A stretch of DNA of 64,000 bases from Turbatrix aceti (lineage: Eukaryota > Nematoda > Chromadorea > Rhabditida > Panagrolaimidae), in NCBI GenBank assembly GCA_963969345.1, contig OZ017770.1:71246-135245 (forward strand), written 5' to 3'. The notes under the pieces are model-generated. The model worked only from the letters and a program-made list of their open reading frames with translations, was not told the origin of the DNA and did no database searches. Below are positions 1-13,700 of this stretch, piece after piece; the first letter of the stretch is position 1, and each line of letters starts with the position of its first letter. The translations under genes were made by a program, and so were the position numbers.

Positions 1-2570
1 CTGTATAAAATATTTAGGCTTTCTATCTCTTTCGATTGGCATTATGGATGAACTACTTTGTGTTTTTTTCGGTCTCATTAGCAAAGGTATCAAATTAGCT
101 TCATTGGTTTTCAGGCGTAATCAGTAAACAATTCTAAACGCATCCAACAGACCGAGTGTTACGATGCCGCTTTGAAAAAAAAACTTCCTTCAGAATGAAA
201 TTGTTTATTAATTGTTTATTATACGATCAAGTTAGTCACAGAGAGTGTCTGTGACCGTTGATCGAGAATTCAGATAAGTTTTTGCCTTCTTCTCTAAATC
301 TGCATTACAAGGTGGTGTATTTCTTCTGGAGTAAATAACTTTATTCCGGTTCACTGTGTGTTCATAAAGACTTAACATGTCAATTTTTTTGCCTAACTTG
401 TTAATCATCTGTAACTTGTACATTCAGTATACGTCTCAAACGAATGTTTGCGTCATTTTTCACCAACAAAAACAGTTGCTGTCTGCCACAACGTCGCATA
501 TTACCAGTAGAGGCGTTTTTTTTTACTCTTGATTGCAAGCGTCGGACATTTATTAAAAAAGTTTGGTACATTTCAGGGAAGGCGAGAGTAGCAATGTCTT
601 ACCCCTTTAAAAAAACAACTTGGTGCACCCAGATAGTTGCCCGGACTGGAAACAGATGAGGAGCAAAAAATACTTCTGAAATACGTTATATGACTCGATG
701 CCATATCCGCATTCTGTCGAACATCTGGAAGACAACCCCTTTGACTTTGACTACAAAAAATATCGCACATCTTCATTTTTTGTTTGCAAACATAAAGCAG
801 GCGGCAATAGCTTGAATTGTTGATTGCGTACGTCGTCGTACCACCAAATGTTTATTAAAGAATTTTTTTTGTTGCTTGAATTTATTATAAAAAACGTTGT
901 TTTTCAAAACTTTTTGGTATTTTTTCATTATTTATCTTATAATTTTAATAAGAATGATTGTTGTTTTTACAGGATTGGATACATTTTTCCCTCATAAGGC
1001 TGATCGCAGGCACACATGTAAGACTAAAAACTTTCAGTCGATTAGTAAACGCGCCTTTGTTTTTCTTTACATGGTAATAAGAAGCCCAGTAGTGAGATAT
1101 ATGAGAACCTGAGCTTTAAAATTATTTTGCCGTCTTGAGATGCGGAAAACTGATGGGGCATGCATGCATGCCGTTTTCTGATAGTGTAACTAAAGATGTT
1201 TCATGTTTTGTAAATGCTGTGCAGAAATGTTGCACAACAATTTTACATCGTATTAGTTTGTTAAAAAATCATTTTTAGAGTTTGAAACCATCTGCGCTGA
1301 ATGCCGTATGTGTAATTGGACACCGAGTAAAATTTCTGTGCTAGAAAAAGCATCGAAAAGGATCGGCTGTATTACGGGCAGCCGACACTTTAGAAACACA
1401 TTTGCGGCTTATAAATTGATAGCCTCTTCATAATCAAAACTTAGCATGTTGTTGCCTTGGCTTTAGCCGTGAAAAGTCACTTGAAATGTTTTCTTATTCG
1501 AATATTTGTCGCTATTTGAATCGCTTGCGTGCCGCTGGCAGAATGTCTTCATATGACCCTTAAATGTTATACCAGAATATAAATAGCGCGTCAATTTTGG
1601 TGACAAAAATATTAATGTTCGTTCCGATATTGACAAATTTTGTGAATTACGTTTATTGTCTCGGTGTCAATTGAATACAACTTCTGACTTTACTTTTAAT
1701 GACTTGTGTTCTTGAACAGGCGTTTCCACTATTTCTCGAGCTAGATCTAAGCTAGCTTGTAAACTACTGCCTTGAGTAGTTGTCCCTGTAGTGCCGCAGC
1801 CAATAGCACATTTGTTGTGTAATAGAGTAATGCCAGAGGTAACGGGCGTTAAATCAGACAACAGCAGCCCTCATCCTGGAAGATTGCAACTTTTTTTTTA
1901 ATTTGTTGTTGTTGCTGCCGCAATTTAAAAAAATGGGTTAAATGCAAATCCGTATATATCGTCTTTTTTTCGTAAAACAAAAGGCTGTTTATTTTTTAAC
2001 ATTCAAGATAAACAATTGCTTCATCTTAAACGAGTTCTTAGTCTTGTCTAAAAAGGCACTTATACACGTGTTTCTAGTGTTGAATGCATTAGAAATTTTC
2101 CTCTACAACGATTTGGAGAAAGGAAACGCGTTTTGCAGCTATAATGCCAGACACTTGTTTTTGCGGCGCATCATTGTTATACCCTGAACTTTTAAATCAG
2201 ATTGTACAGCTTAGTTTTCTTTCAACTTTTCTAAAAAAAAGAACACGACACTCTAGTTGTGACTTACTTTTTTTTCTCCGCGTTCATGTGAAACATTCGT
2301 TTGGTCAAATTGAACTCTTTTTTTTTTAATATTAGTACATGTGCTGCTCTTTGTTTGTTTTTTACATTCCTATTGGCACGCGGCATTTTGTCTAAAAATA
2401 ACGATGTTCTTTAGCATAGTACAGTATTTTTTTCCTCTTTCAGCATTTGTATCAATCACTATTCAAAAATACTGCCATTTGACGGTTTGTTGTGGAAATC
2501 TATTTATGGGATCATCAGAATAGCAGGAGAAGGTTTTGTTTGACGGTTTATGTTTCAAAAAAACCTTACT
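1..2570. other. Upstream intergenic region, no supportable gene
   Basis: AT-rich sequence with only short open frames and no frame that links by plausible splice sites to a recognisable protein. A 64-codon minus-strand frame (1667-1861) has a coding-like composition, but an in-frame stop lies just upstream and no acceptor rescues it. The region probably holds the promoter of the giant gene that starts at 2598. No tRNA-like cloverleaf, mobile element or long repeat was noticed. Confidence 0.5.
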
Positions 2571-2583
2571 GCATTGTTTTCAG
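2571..2583 (+). promoter_or_regulatory. Splice acceptor 14 nt upstream of dig-1 start
   Basis: A pyrimidine-rich TTGTTTTCAG lies 14 nt upstream of the ATG at 2598. It matches the nematode 3' splice consensus. With no upstream coding exon visible, it fits either a spliced-leader trans-splice site or the 3' end of a 5'UTR intron. The sequence alone cannot distinguish these. Confidence 0.5.
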
Positions 2584-2597
2584 AGTAACATCAAAAC

Positions 2598-4777
2598 ATG
2601 ATACCACCAGCCTTTGGGCCAAGAACGGCCCATAAGGCTTTATTCATGATCCTCATTGTAAATCTTGTTAATTTTTTAATGGTTTCTACACAATCAGTTG
2701 CATCCGATATGAATTCTATTATTACTCCTATTATCATTAACAATATTTCACTTCCAGTAGTTGGTAACTTGAATCTTGAAGAAGTAATGGTAGAGTTGCG
2801 TCGAATGAAGCGTGCATCCGCGAGAAGTAAGTTAACTGTTTTTTTCACTACAGGGGAGTTTGAATGCACTTTTGTCACTTTTTTTCTTGTTTTTGCTTAT
2901 TTCGCAGTTTTTTTAAATAAGCGGTAATTTGCCTGTCAAGCATGAAAAAAAAACAAATTTTGATCATCGTTGCATATTGGCTATTATTTGTGAAAAATAA
3001 ATCTGAACTTCAAAAACACCACGTTAATGCGACCGGCAATCAATTAATCATATTCTCATATCAGTCTTTGTTACTAACATTATGTCTTTCGTTGACCTGT
3101 TGTCAGCCGTCCTGTCACTCAGACATAGCATATCTGACTATTTTGAGGATCCCAAGGTTATACGCTTTATGGCCGAAATGACACATCGCCTCACCAACTT
3201 CATCCTGCTGTTCCGTTCCCTAGACCGTGTCCTGTGTCGGCGTACAAGGATTGCTGTCTTGAAACAACTGCAGGTCAACATAGCAGTATGCGAGAACGCT
3301 TTCATAAAGGTAAACAATTTAAAAAACTATCATACAAAAAAAGCAAGAAAATAACAAATTGAATTAACATTTTTTACATGTTTTACATGTACTTTATGTA
3401 GCTACTCCGGTAGTAATCAAATTTTAGCTATTATTAGTTTTTTCCAGACATAGTAGTGCGTTCAACAGTCGTTGTTGATGAACGCGGAATACCAGTTTAC
3501 GAAGCCGACTTTCCGCAGCGTCCAAGAAGAAGTGAAGACGAACCAGAACCGTTGTTTCGACGTCGATCACGGCGTCGGCAATTCTGCCCCATTCTTGGTA
3601 CTCATTTCACATATAATTTGGCTTCCTCTCCATTTCCTTTTTTCTTCTTTACGCACACATTGATAACATTTGACAAGATACATTTGCAGTGCGATTGACA
3701 GTGAAAGTTTATTTATAAGCCATGCATTGACAACACAATTTTGCATATTATTCGCTTTGTCTAGCTTGCAAAAACAAATTTTTGAAAAACCAGGAGACAG
3801 TGCAACAGTAGGTATAGGGGGGCTTAGAACATAATAAGTTACAAATAAATTTAGATCAAACACATTCGCCGGTTGTGATTCAGGCATCACAAAATGAAAC
3901 AGGGCGATGTGTGATTAGTGCTGACCAAGCCGTCCATTACTGTGGATTTAGCGAAGAAGGTACAGTTTACACGCAGTTTTTAAATGTATCGATGTTGTGC
4001 GTAACAATGTACACATGATTCGTAACATGGTGGTAACTGTAGTGTAACAAAAAATTCAAATTTTTTGAAGTGCTGTTTATTGTTATCAAAAATGTATTTT
4101 TTGAAACATTGTAAAATTTTAACATACAAATAGGTTACAGTTGTTTATAGTGTTGTTTGAAATTTTTAAAAATAATAAGTTATTGTGCGCTATTTTAAAT
4201 CTATCTGTGCAAATATGCTTAATATCTTTGTGATGTACTAATGTCTTACTTCTGTGGTTGGTATTTACTGTAATTGCTTGATTTTTTTGTATTCAAGAAA
4301 AAAACAAAAAAAAATTTTAGTGAGTGCACCTCCAATTCCTCCTCCAGAGACAGGTAGATGTCATCACAGTGACCTTAGTGGTCGAGAAATCTGTTATCCC
4401 GAGTATGAAGAATTGGATACCAGCTGTACTGATGTTCGGAGTGACCATGGGTCAGGTCTTGTGGCACCTCCTGTTGTCAAGCATGCAACGTAATTCTTTG
4501 GCATTGTTATATATTCGTAGTTGAATATATTTATTTATATTTTATTTTAGCGTTCGGGCAATGGCTTTTGTCCCCCCTGATAACTTGCGTAGACTTATTC
4601 GACAATATTATCGCCAGCTTGGAAAACCGATTCCAGCAGAAACAAAGTTTAGTCCTAGATCATTTCTATTTGTAAAATACAAGTGCGAATTTGGATACGA
4701 GTTTGTTGATGAAATTGATACGATGTTTTGCAAAAACAAGCAATGGGTAAAAACGGCTCCGCTATGCCGCGGAAAAG
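2598..4777 (+). other. dig-1: dig-1 exons 1-6: signal peptide and sushi-like region
   Basis: Modelled exons are 2598-2826, 3148-3309, 3448-3597, 3855-3959, 4321-4489 and 4551-4777. Exon 1 encodes [10 protein letters not shown], a hydrophobic stretch ([15 protein letters not shown]) and a hydrophilic linker. Exons 2-5 encode Cys-containing, Pro/Arg-rich sequence ([39 protein letters not shown]). Exon 6 resembles a sushi/CCP module: YKCEFGYEF, then [15 protein letters not shown]. The exon 2 acceptor (TTTTGAG at 3141-3147) is weak, but it is the site that best keeps the frame joined on both sides. The in-frame stop at 3144-3146 excludes an earlier start in that frame. Confidence 0.6.
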
Positions 4778-7700
4778 GTAAATTAAATATTTCTATTTTA
4801 ATAGTAGCTTAATATGTTATTAAAGGTCCTTGTGAACAAAACAATGGCGGATGCAGCCACTCCTGTCTTTCCTATGACAATCGAACTATTGAATGTCGAT
4901 GTCCCAAAGGATTAATTCTTGACAGCGATTACAAAACATGCATTCGACCAGTACCAAAGAATCTCTGCAGAAATTTGGCAGGTTGTCGGTGCAACTCTCT
5001 TGACAACAACCAATTTGCATGTACTTGTGGTAACTCAGAAAAGTGTTTATTGCTCAAAGCGCCACCCAAAATCTATCTTTCTCCCGATCCTCCATTTGAC
5101 GTTGTCCCCGGTGGGGGACTCAATATTACGTGTTCCGCAGTAGGATATCCATTTCCAACCATATCCTGGAAAGGAGAAGACAATGTTCCTATTAAAATGC
5201 CAGAAAAGAAAAATGCCTATCAGTACGAAAGAACATTAATTGTCAAAGAAGTCAAGCGCAATACAAAATATATCTGTGTCGCCGAAAACGAAGAAGGCTC
5301 GACGACTAGACCTGTACAAATTAACGTATTAGGTCCTGGTTCGCCTCCAATTCTGAGACATGCTAACGCTGGAAGAACGTCCATTCAAGTTGCATGGGAT
5401 CCACCTTCATTGCAAAACAGACCAATTACGACGTACACATTATACTATACGACAAATCAACAACAAGCTGTTAAATTTTGGAAAAAAATTACTGTCAATG
5501 GTAATTATGACTAATCAACTTAATTAATTCATTGTTACTTTCAGAACCTACGAGACAGGTCACAATACCGAATCTTGATCCACACAGAACATACTACATC
5601 CGTGTACGAGCAGCGGATAAGTTAGGACCAGGTAGACCGTCGAGCACGGTGTCCGTTACAACACTTAAGCCTCCGACATTGCCAAAAATTGAAATTATAA
5701 ACGGTTCCGAAATTTTGGTTGATCCTCAAACTCAATTTTCTGTTGGCTGCCATGTCATTGAAGGCGATCCAACGCCAAAATTATTCTGGTCTGTGAAGTA
5801 AGTGATATATTTTCCTACTAGAAGAGTGGTGATTTCTTACTATTACAGAGGACGTCCAATTACACAACAAAAGACAACCAGAGTGTTCACTATGCAACAT
5901 GTTGGCTTGATTGAGGATGAGGTATTTAACTGCTCTGCTCAAAACGAAGCGGGTAACGTAGAACAAAGTGTGAAAGTGCTGATCAAGGGTCCTTCTGTGC
6001 CACAACGAATTCGATTTGATATTGACGGTATCAACGCTACCGGGCATTGGGAAAAACCAATGTTTGAAAACCCAACCGTAACGGGATATGAAATTTTATA
6101 TTCGAAAGATGAGTCCACACCATTAGATCAATGGGAAGTCGTCAAGGTTGATGATCCAGATGCTGTTACTTTTTCTGTAGATAATCTGGAAGAAAACACT
6201 GATTATGTATTCCGAGTACGTGGTGTTAGTGACAGAGGTCCCGGTCAAATCAGCGAGCCATTCTCCCTCAGAACATGGCTAGGGCGTAAGTATAAAATCA
6301 TTTAATTTAAATTAAAATGTAGTTTAGCTCGACGTCCTTCTGTAAAAATTTCTCCTTCCGAACCAATAAAGTCACAGCCAACCAACAAAGAATTAATATT
6401 TACATGTGATGCCAATGGTGTGCCAAAGCCAAAAATCGTTTGGATGTGGAATGGCAAACCTATTGATGATGGCGTCGACCACTTCAGAATATACGACATT
6501 TTGAGTGACGCTGGAGATGAAGTGTCGAGCAAGCTTACGGCTGAATCGACAACGCGTTCAGGTACCATCGCTTGTCATGCAATAAACAAAAATGGTTATG
6601 ATGAGCAACCCGTAGAGGTAAAAATTCTTGGACCCGGAAGCCCTCCGGATAACATCAAACCTACTACTCAGGAAAACGGATTTACTGTAAACTGGGATCC
6701 TCCCAAGCATGCAAATGGCCCAATTACGGTTTGTGATGCAAATGGCCCAATGACAAGTGCTTGTTATAAAAATTTAATTGTTTTAGAAATATGTCATTTA
6801 CTATTCACCAGTAGACGCTAGTGATGACTTGGCAGATTTTCAAACAAAAATAGTCGACGGTGATGTGTCTTTAATAACAGTTGACAACCAGAACGAAGAT
6901 ACGCCTTACGTCGTCAGAATTCAGGCAATCTCGGACGATGGTCCAGGCATAATTTCGGAATCAATTAAAGTCACTACTGGTCAAAAACGTATGTAAAAAT
7001 AACATCGTAAAAATTAATGCACTAATTTCAGATATACCTCTTGTTGTTCGATTGCAACTTTTGGATCCCGAAGCAAAAGAAGACGAAGAACCTATAGTTG
7101 TACCAAAACAAGAAATTCGACTTCGTTGTGTTGCAGAAGGGAGACCGCAACCCACTGTGGCATACACTTGGTTGGCGTTTAATAATACTGAAGGTGGTCA
7201 AGAACCCATTGAAATTGCCACAAAGTCTGTTGAAGGAAAAGAACATACCTACATCTCTGATGACGTTACAACAACGACGTCTACCCGTCGATCACTGCTT
7301 TGCCAGGCAAGGAACCCTGATGGCACAGTTAGTGACAGTCAAGTACTTAATGTGCTAAGTTAGTTTAAACTACAAAAAAATTGCATAACATTAAAAAAAG
7401 ATAATTTAGTTCCTGGAAGTCCTCCAATTGATACTAAACCTATTGTTGACATAGACAACCGTGTTACCGTCAGCTGGAAAGATCCTACTTTGCCAAACGG
7501 CGATATCACCGGATACAAAGTTTATGTTTCGCCAGATCCAGAAAAAAATATTGAAAATTGGCAAGTGATTGACGTTCCTGCTGCAACAGATGGCGGCCTT
7601 CCTCAACTTGAATTTAATCGGGGTGAGCTTGAACCTGATACACCTTACTACATTAAAGTTGCTGCAAAGAACGATCACGGAGAAGGCGAGCCATCTGAAC

Positions 7701-10700
7701 CAATTCCGTTCACAACAGTCAGCGGAGCACCTATCGATGCCCCTACAGGAATTGTAACAGATATTGCCGAAGATAACACTGTGAACATCACATGGTCTGG
7801 ACCAAAACAGCCTAACGGACCAATCCAAGGCTACATTGTTTATTTTACTCCCGAAGACTCTAATACCAATGATGCCGACTACAAATCCTGGCCGTCTGTA
7901 GAAGTTTCGACGACTGAAGACACTGGTATCGTTTCATTGGATGACGATCAGTTTGACGTACTGCCTAACCGTGACTATCGTGTTCGCATTTCGGCGAAGA
8001 ATGACATGAACGAAGGCCCTGCAAGCGAACCAGCAGAATTTCGTACAGGTAGTGGCGAACTGCCTCCCGTAATTACTCTTGAACCTAGTGATGATCCTTA
8101 CCTTGTGTCACCACGAGCAGACGTTTCGATCAAGTGTAATGCCACAGGTGTTCCACAGCCTACAGTTATGTGGGTAGTCGATACGGAAGAGTACAACATT
8201 CCTGAGTTGCGCATTAATGACATACGAAAAGATGCTGTCGCCAAGTGCATTGCTGTGAACAATGCCGGGGAAGCTCAAGAAAATGTCGAAATCCTTGTTC
8301 AAGGACCTGGAACTCCTCCTAATGAAGTCGTTGCTATTCCAATGATCAATCAAGAAATCAATGTTGAATGGACAGCTCCCGACGAGCCTAACGGACCTCT
8401 AAAGGAGTTTATTATACACTACGGAAGAATTCCAAAAGGAGAAAGTGAACCAACGGAGTGGCAAACTTTGATCGTACCCGGGGATAGCATTCGAGACAAA
8501 ATCACTAGCGTTGAACCAAAAACAAAGTACGCTATTAAGGTGCAAGCGGTTAGTGATCGAGGTCCAGGTGTGGAATCGGATCCTGTTGTTGTCATAACAC
8601 TACCACTTGCCCCTGCTGCTCCAGAAACACCTGATGTACAAGTTCATGGAAATAACACTGTCGTGGTAACATTTGATGCAGTTCCTAATCCCGAAAATAA
8701 GACGGCTAATATAAAAGCGTACAAAATTATGTATACCCCAGATGATCCAACAACTGAAGCTACAGATTGGAGAGAGCTTGTGTGGAATCATCCAAATGAT
8801 GATCCGACGATTACAGTACCTATTGATGGAGAAAACTTTGATCCAAACAAAAAGTACAATGTAAAAGTTATTCCTATTGGCGAAATTGAAGGTCCATCTA
8901 GCGACAACTCTTTCTTCCAAACGGGCACAGGAGGTTTGCTTTGCAAACAAAATTGCACGTAATAGACAATATGTTTTAGTTATTCCACCAAGTCCGCCAG
9001 AAATCAACGTCGATTTAGAAGATGGCAATATTGTACGCGTTCCAGCTGGTTCGGACTACACAGTTACGTGTACCTCACAAGGATTTCCCCAGCCATCTGT
9101 AGGATGGGTAGACGATCAAGGAAATGTAAAAACGTTTATTAGATTCAAAAAAAATAAGCAACGTATTCATTTTAGCAAGTCAGCGAAGATGGATTAATTC
9201 GAGTTATCGATATTAAAAAGCACAAAAAAATCAAGTGCGTTGCTGAAAATTCTGGTGGCGTTGAAGAGACTGACTTGACAATCTATGTAACAGGTCCTGG
9301 TAATGCTCCAGACAATATTCGCGTTTCTGCCAATCACCCTCGCACAATTGAAGTTCGGTGGGATCCCCCCACTATTCCGAACGGCAACATCACACGATAC
9401 ATTATTTATTACACCCCATTAGAAGATCAAGAGCGTGCTTATCAAGTGGGGCAGGTTCCCAAAAAACCTATTCCGGAATGGATGACTTATCATGTCATTG
9501 GCGAGAACTTGAATCAGGGTGAAAAACATGCGAGACTTACTGACTTTGTTGATGCTGACACAGCTTATGCCATCGTTATCCAGGCAGCCAATGATGACGG
9601 ACCTGGCCCTTATTCAGTACAACATAGTATCCGAACCATGTCCAAAGGTATGTTGTGTTCGGAAAACAGATTTAAGCCACAACCTTTTAGCCCGAGAAGC
9701 CGCGCCAAAAGATTTACATGTCATTCCAAGTAGTCAAGTTTCTGCAAATGCCGATTGGATGCCGCCTGATCCAAGTGATGAAGAACTTCTGGGCTATGAA
9801 CTCTATTTTATAGAAGGTGACAAAGAAATTTACGAAGAAGAACTCGTTAGCTTGCCTGAGTGGTCCAAAATTGTCATAAATGATCCCAGTCAGCTGACAC
9901 AAGAAATCAAAGAAATGTTAAAACCTGACACGGAATACGTCTTTAAAATTCGAGCAATTTACACCAACGGGCCAGGTGTTTTCTCAGAAGCGTGCATCAC
10001 AAAAACACCCCCGGAAGGTAACCCTCCATACATCGTAGTATCCGCAGGGGGTCATGGAGCTTATGGTACAACAGATATTGACATCTTGCCGGGTTCTTCT
10101 TACACAGTTTTTTGTAATGCAACTGGCAGCCCTCAACCTACGGTCAAATGGATACGGGGGGGTAATTCGGCAATTGACCCTAGCCAAGTTGAAACCGGTG
10201 AGAGCGCAGCTCAGTGGTCATTGCAATTAAACAATATTACTGAAGATACCACATTTTTATGCTATGCACAAAATCCCCTTGGCAAGGCAAACTGGACAAT
10301 CAATATTCTTGTAAAAAGTAAAGGTAAAAATGTGGTCAAAAAAAATTGGTCAAAGAATTTTTTCGTTTTCAGATTTACCCGTAGACTGGCAAAATGAAGG
10401 CGTCAAGCTAAAGGTTGAAAATGATGTTCCAAAGTTGCACTTTAGCAACGAAATACCGGAAAACCTTAAAAAACCTGGTGAATGGGTAATACACTACACC
10501 CATGATCTAACGATTAATCGTACTGAGTGGAAAAAAGAACCTTCTAACAACCGTACACTTGATATCATACCTATTTCTAATCTAGAACCGGGAGTACCTC
10601 TTTATATCATTATTGATAACCCTAAAGATGGGATCTTATCGCCGGTTTTTACCACAGTTGTACCAAAACCACCTGGCGATTTGCAAATTGGTAAAAACTA

Positions 10701-13700
10701 CAACGATGATACCGTAGTCGATTTCAAACCTGCGATTTCTCCAAACTTGATTAAGGTAAGAAACATGATGTAACCAACAAAAATAATATGTTTTTTACTA
10801 CATTAAAGCACCGACGACACTGTAGATAAAATTTCGTCGCCCCGAAATTTAGGCACTTTAAAAAAATATACTAAAATTGTGCTCCAAGGAAGACTAAATT
10901 CAATGAAATAGAAAATTAATAACAAATTCAACGCTTGTTTTGCATAATTGGCAAAGTCGGACCGAACCCCAGCTCGCAAATTTTTTTCGCTTTGATTATA
11001 CCAAAGCGCACATATACTTTAAGACATTTCATTTCATTTCATTTTATTTATAACTCGAATATTTATTTATTATTAAAACACGCAAAGATTAATTGTTGTA
11101 TCCGCGGCGTAAGGCAAAAGAGGAAGACAAAGAAGTGTTGCAACCCGCGCTCCAACCTTTGGCGCGAGGGGCCAGCCGCGCGAGCTAGCAAGTCGTTAGA
11201 CAAATGACTTGCGCCCGCGGACGCGATCAACACCTTGTTCCCTCTCTTTGTCTATCTCCCTGCCACAGTATCCGGAAGCAAACAACGCCCCATTAGCATC
11301 TTTATATAAGAGCCTAAGACACGGGGTTTCACCAACCACTGTCTAGGGCCAAGTCCCCCGGTTGCTTGTTGTAATTTGTGTGATTTTGCTGAATAAATTT
11401 GATTGTTGTATTGTGATATTGTGATTGTTGGTATTTGTGTTAGAGGAGTTAAGTAGGGAGCCTTAGAGAGGAACCGGGTACACATTACTGGTGCCACTCC
11501 CGCTCTAAAGGCACCCCCTGCCTCCTCCCCATTTTTCCGGAAAAATTGCCCCTGCCCTATTATCTATTGTGTGATATTTTATTTTGTGTAACGTCTTTTG
11601 ATGACAAACTCTCGGCATACGTACTCGAAAATGCCATCCCTATTCGAAAACTGCCACACCGTCGAGCAGCTAGTCAAAACGCTGATGGTGTTCGAAAAGA
11701 GCACGTTGTTATCGATAAATAATTTGGAAACCGCGATCAAGGAAGTAAAGGAGGACATTCAGACCCTCAAGGATCGACAAGCAGATGATATTGAAGAGAA
11801 GGTGAACATTGCGCTCACAGAGAAGATTGGTGATGCTGTGCACGGCGACACAGACAAGTACGATGAATTGAAGAAGCTTCTTGGAACGGCTTTTACGAAG
11901 CAAACGACGGATCACGAGAAAACTACGATACGATTGACGGCATTGACCGAACTAACTACGAAGGCGTGCAACGCTACGAAACAGCTTGATGAGCTGCGTG
12001 ACAAAATCCGTAAACTGGAGACGAAAATTAACGAACTAAATCTAGACTCAAAACCGAAACCCCTTACGCTAATTCGCCGGGATAAATTTTGTGCTCCGAT
12101 GAAATCCCAGGCCATGCTTGATCCCACTGCTCAGGCAATCGAGCAACTACGAGCACTGTCTATGCAAAGCCAAGCTCCCCAGTCGAGCTCAACGGAGTAC
12201 CACACTACGAACGTCATGTTTGGGACAACGAATTCGATGTCATACTTTGACACTTGTCACCTGGGGGGTGATATTGACGAACCCTTCGACGACATTGCCG
12301 ACGACCCTCCAAAGCACGCTGCTATGCTGATGATAGCCACGAATTCAATGACGGAAGTATGTCCAATGTTCAATGGTATGCCAACACAAACATTCTCCGA
12401 CTGGCTCCGCAAATTTGAACTCACAGTTGCCAGATTTCCCTTCAAGATGCGTGACGAACAACGGCTTGCCTACCTTGTTTCCAAAATGGAAGGTGTTGCC
12501 CTATTGGCCTACAATGCTTTGGATCCTGCAGTCAGTGAAAACTACAACGCCACCTTGAACGCTTTGAAGCACCGCTTTCCGAGCCGTGCTGCCGAACATG
12601 TTGCTGCAAACTCTTTTGACCAATACAATCAGGTGAAAGACGAGGAACTGCCATTCCAAATTGGCGACGAAGTCTGGCGTCGTGACCCGCTCAGGAACGT
12701 CTGGATTGCCGGTCACGTTACTGGCAACGACGGAAGCTTCATCTTCCATATTAAGGACGATGACAGCGACAAGACACACCGAGCCCACCGCGACGACATG
12801 AAGGCCCGCAAGCGACACGCATACGCTTGCACCACGTCGATGCCCTGATTCTCCGGCGACGACACCTCACCGCTCCCCACAACACCAGGGTCGAGCTTCA
12901 ACCTCCGCGTTGAGTTTTGTTGTTTCCCTTTTTTTCTCTCCAAAACGAGCACCGCGTAATTCAAGTAGTTGCCCCTTCTTCCCAACTAGTTGCCACTGCA
13001 ATCCGGATACCATTTCAAACCTTTTGTACCTACCACACGCCGCTTGAGGCCGAATTGGCTTCAAACTTCTCCCGAAAGGGGGAGGGGTGTTGTATCCGCG
13101 GCGTAAGGCAAAAGAGGAAGACAAAGAAGTGTTGCAACCCGCGCTCCAACCTTTGGCGCGAGGGGCCAGCCGCGCGAGCTAGCAAGTCGTTAGACAAATG
13201 ACTTGCGCCCGCGGACGCGATCAACACCTTGTTCCCTCTCTTTGTCTATCTCCCTGCCACAGTATCCGGAAGCAAACAACGCCCCATTAGCATCTTTATA
13301 TAAGAGCCTAAGACACGGGGTTTCACCAACCACTGTCTAGGGCCAAGTCCCCCGGTTGCTTGTTGTAATTTGTGTGATTTTGCTGAATAAATTTGATTGT
13401 TGTATTGTGATATTGTGATTGTTGGTATTTGTGTTAGAGGAGTTAAGTAGGGAGCCTTAGAGAGGAACCGGGTACACATTATTAATAATACGTATATTTT
13501 TTACAGGAACACGTTATAAAATATTGGCCAGCCGATGATGAAGGGGAAGTAAACTTCATTAAAGTTCAAACAGAAAACATAACTGCTGGAACAACAATTG
13601 ATGGACTTGTACCAGGAAAAGAATATACCTTCCAACCAATAGCCATCGGAAATAACGGCGAAGAATTGGTCGGTTTGCCGGTGACCTCACGCATAGCAGC

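Larger units (their letters stand above)
11094..13481 (+). mobile_element. Non-autonomous LTR retrotransposon in dig-1 intron 17
   Basis: The element has two 394-bp direct LTRs (11094-11487 and 13088-13481) that look identical base for base. It is flanked by a 5-bp duplication TTAAT (11089-11093 and 13482-13486); reading the LTR one base shorter gives 6 bp, ATTAAT. A candidate primer-binding site starting TGGTGCC follows LTR1 at 11489. A polypurine tract (AAAGGGGGAGGGG) sits just before LTR2. The interior holds one 416-codon frame that joins a gag-like region to an integrase tail, so most of pol is missing. It lies in the sense direction inside an intron whose splice sites remain (GTAAGA at 10756; TTTTTTACAG ending 13506). 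Ty3/Gypsy-like assignment is tentative. Confidence 0.88.

Noticed and set aside
1667..1861. 64-codon minus-strand frame with coding-like composition
   Set aside because: An in-frame stop lies directly upstream, no acceptor gives an open extension, and no family is recognised.
3082..3354. 90-codon frame overlapping dig-1 exon 2
   Set aside because: The alternative frame ends in a phase that cannot join the next exon. The frame with [13 protein letters not shown] joins correctly on both sides.
11598..12848. Complete, autonomous retrotransposon polyprotein
   Set aside because: The frame lacks protease, reverse transcriptase, RNase H and integrase core. Only gag-like sequence and an integrase tail are present.
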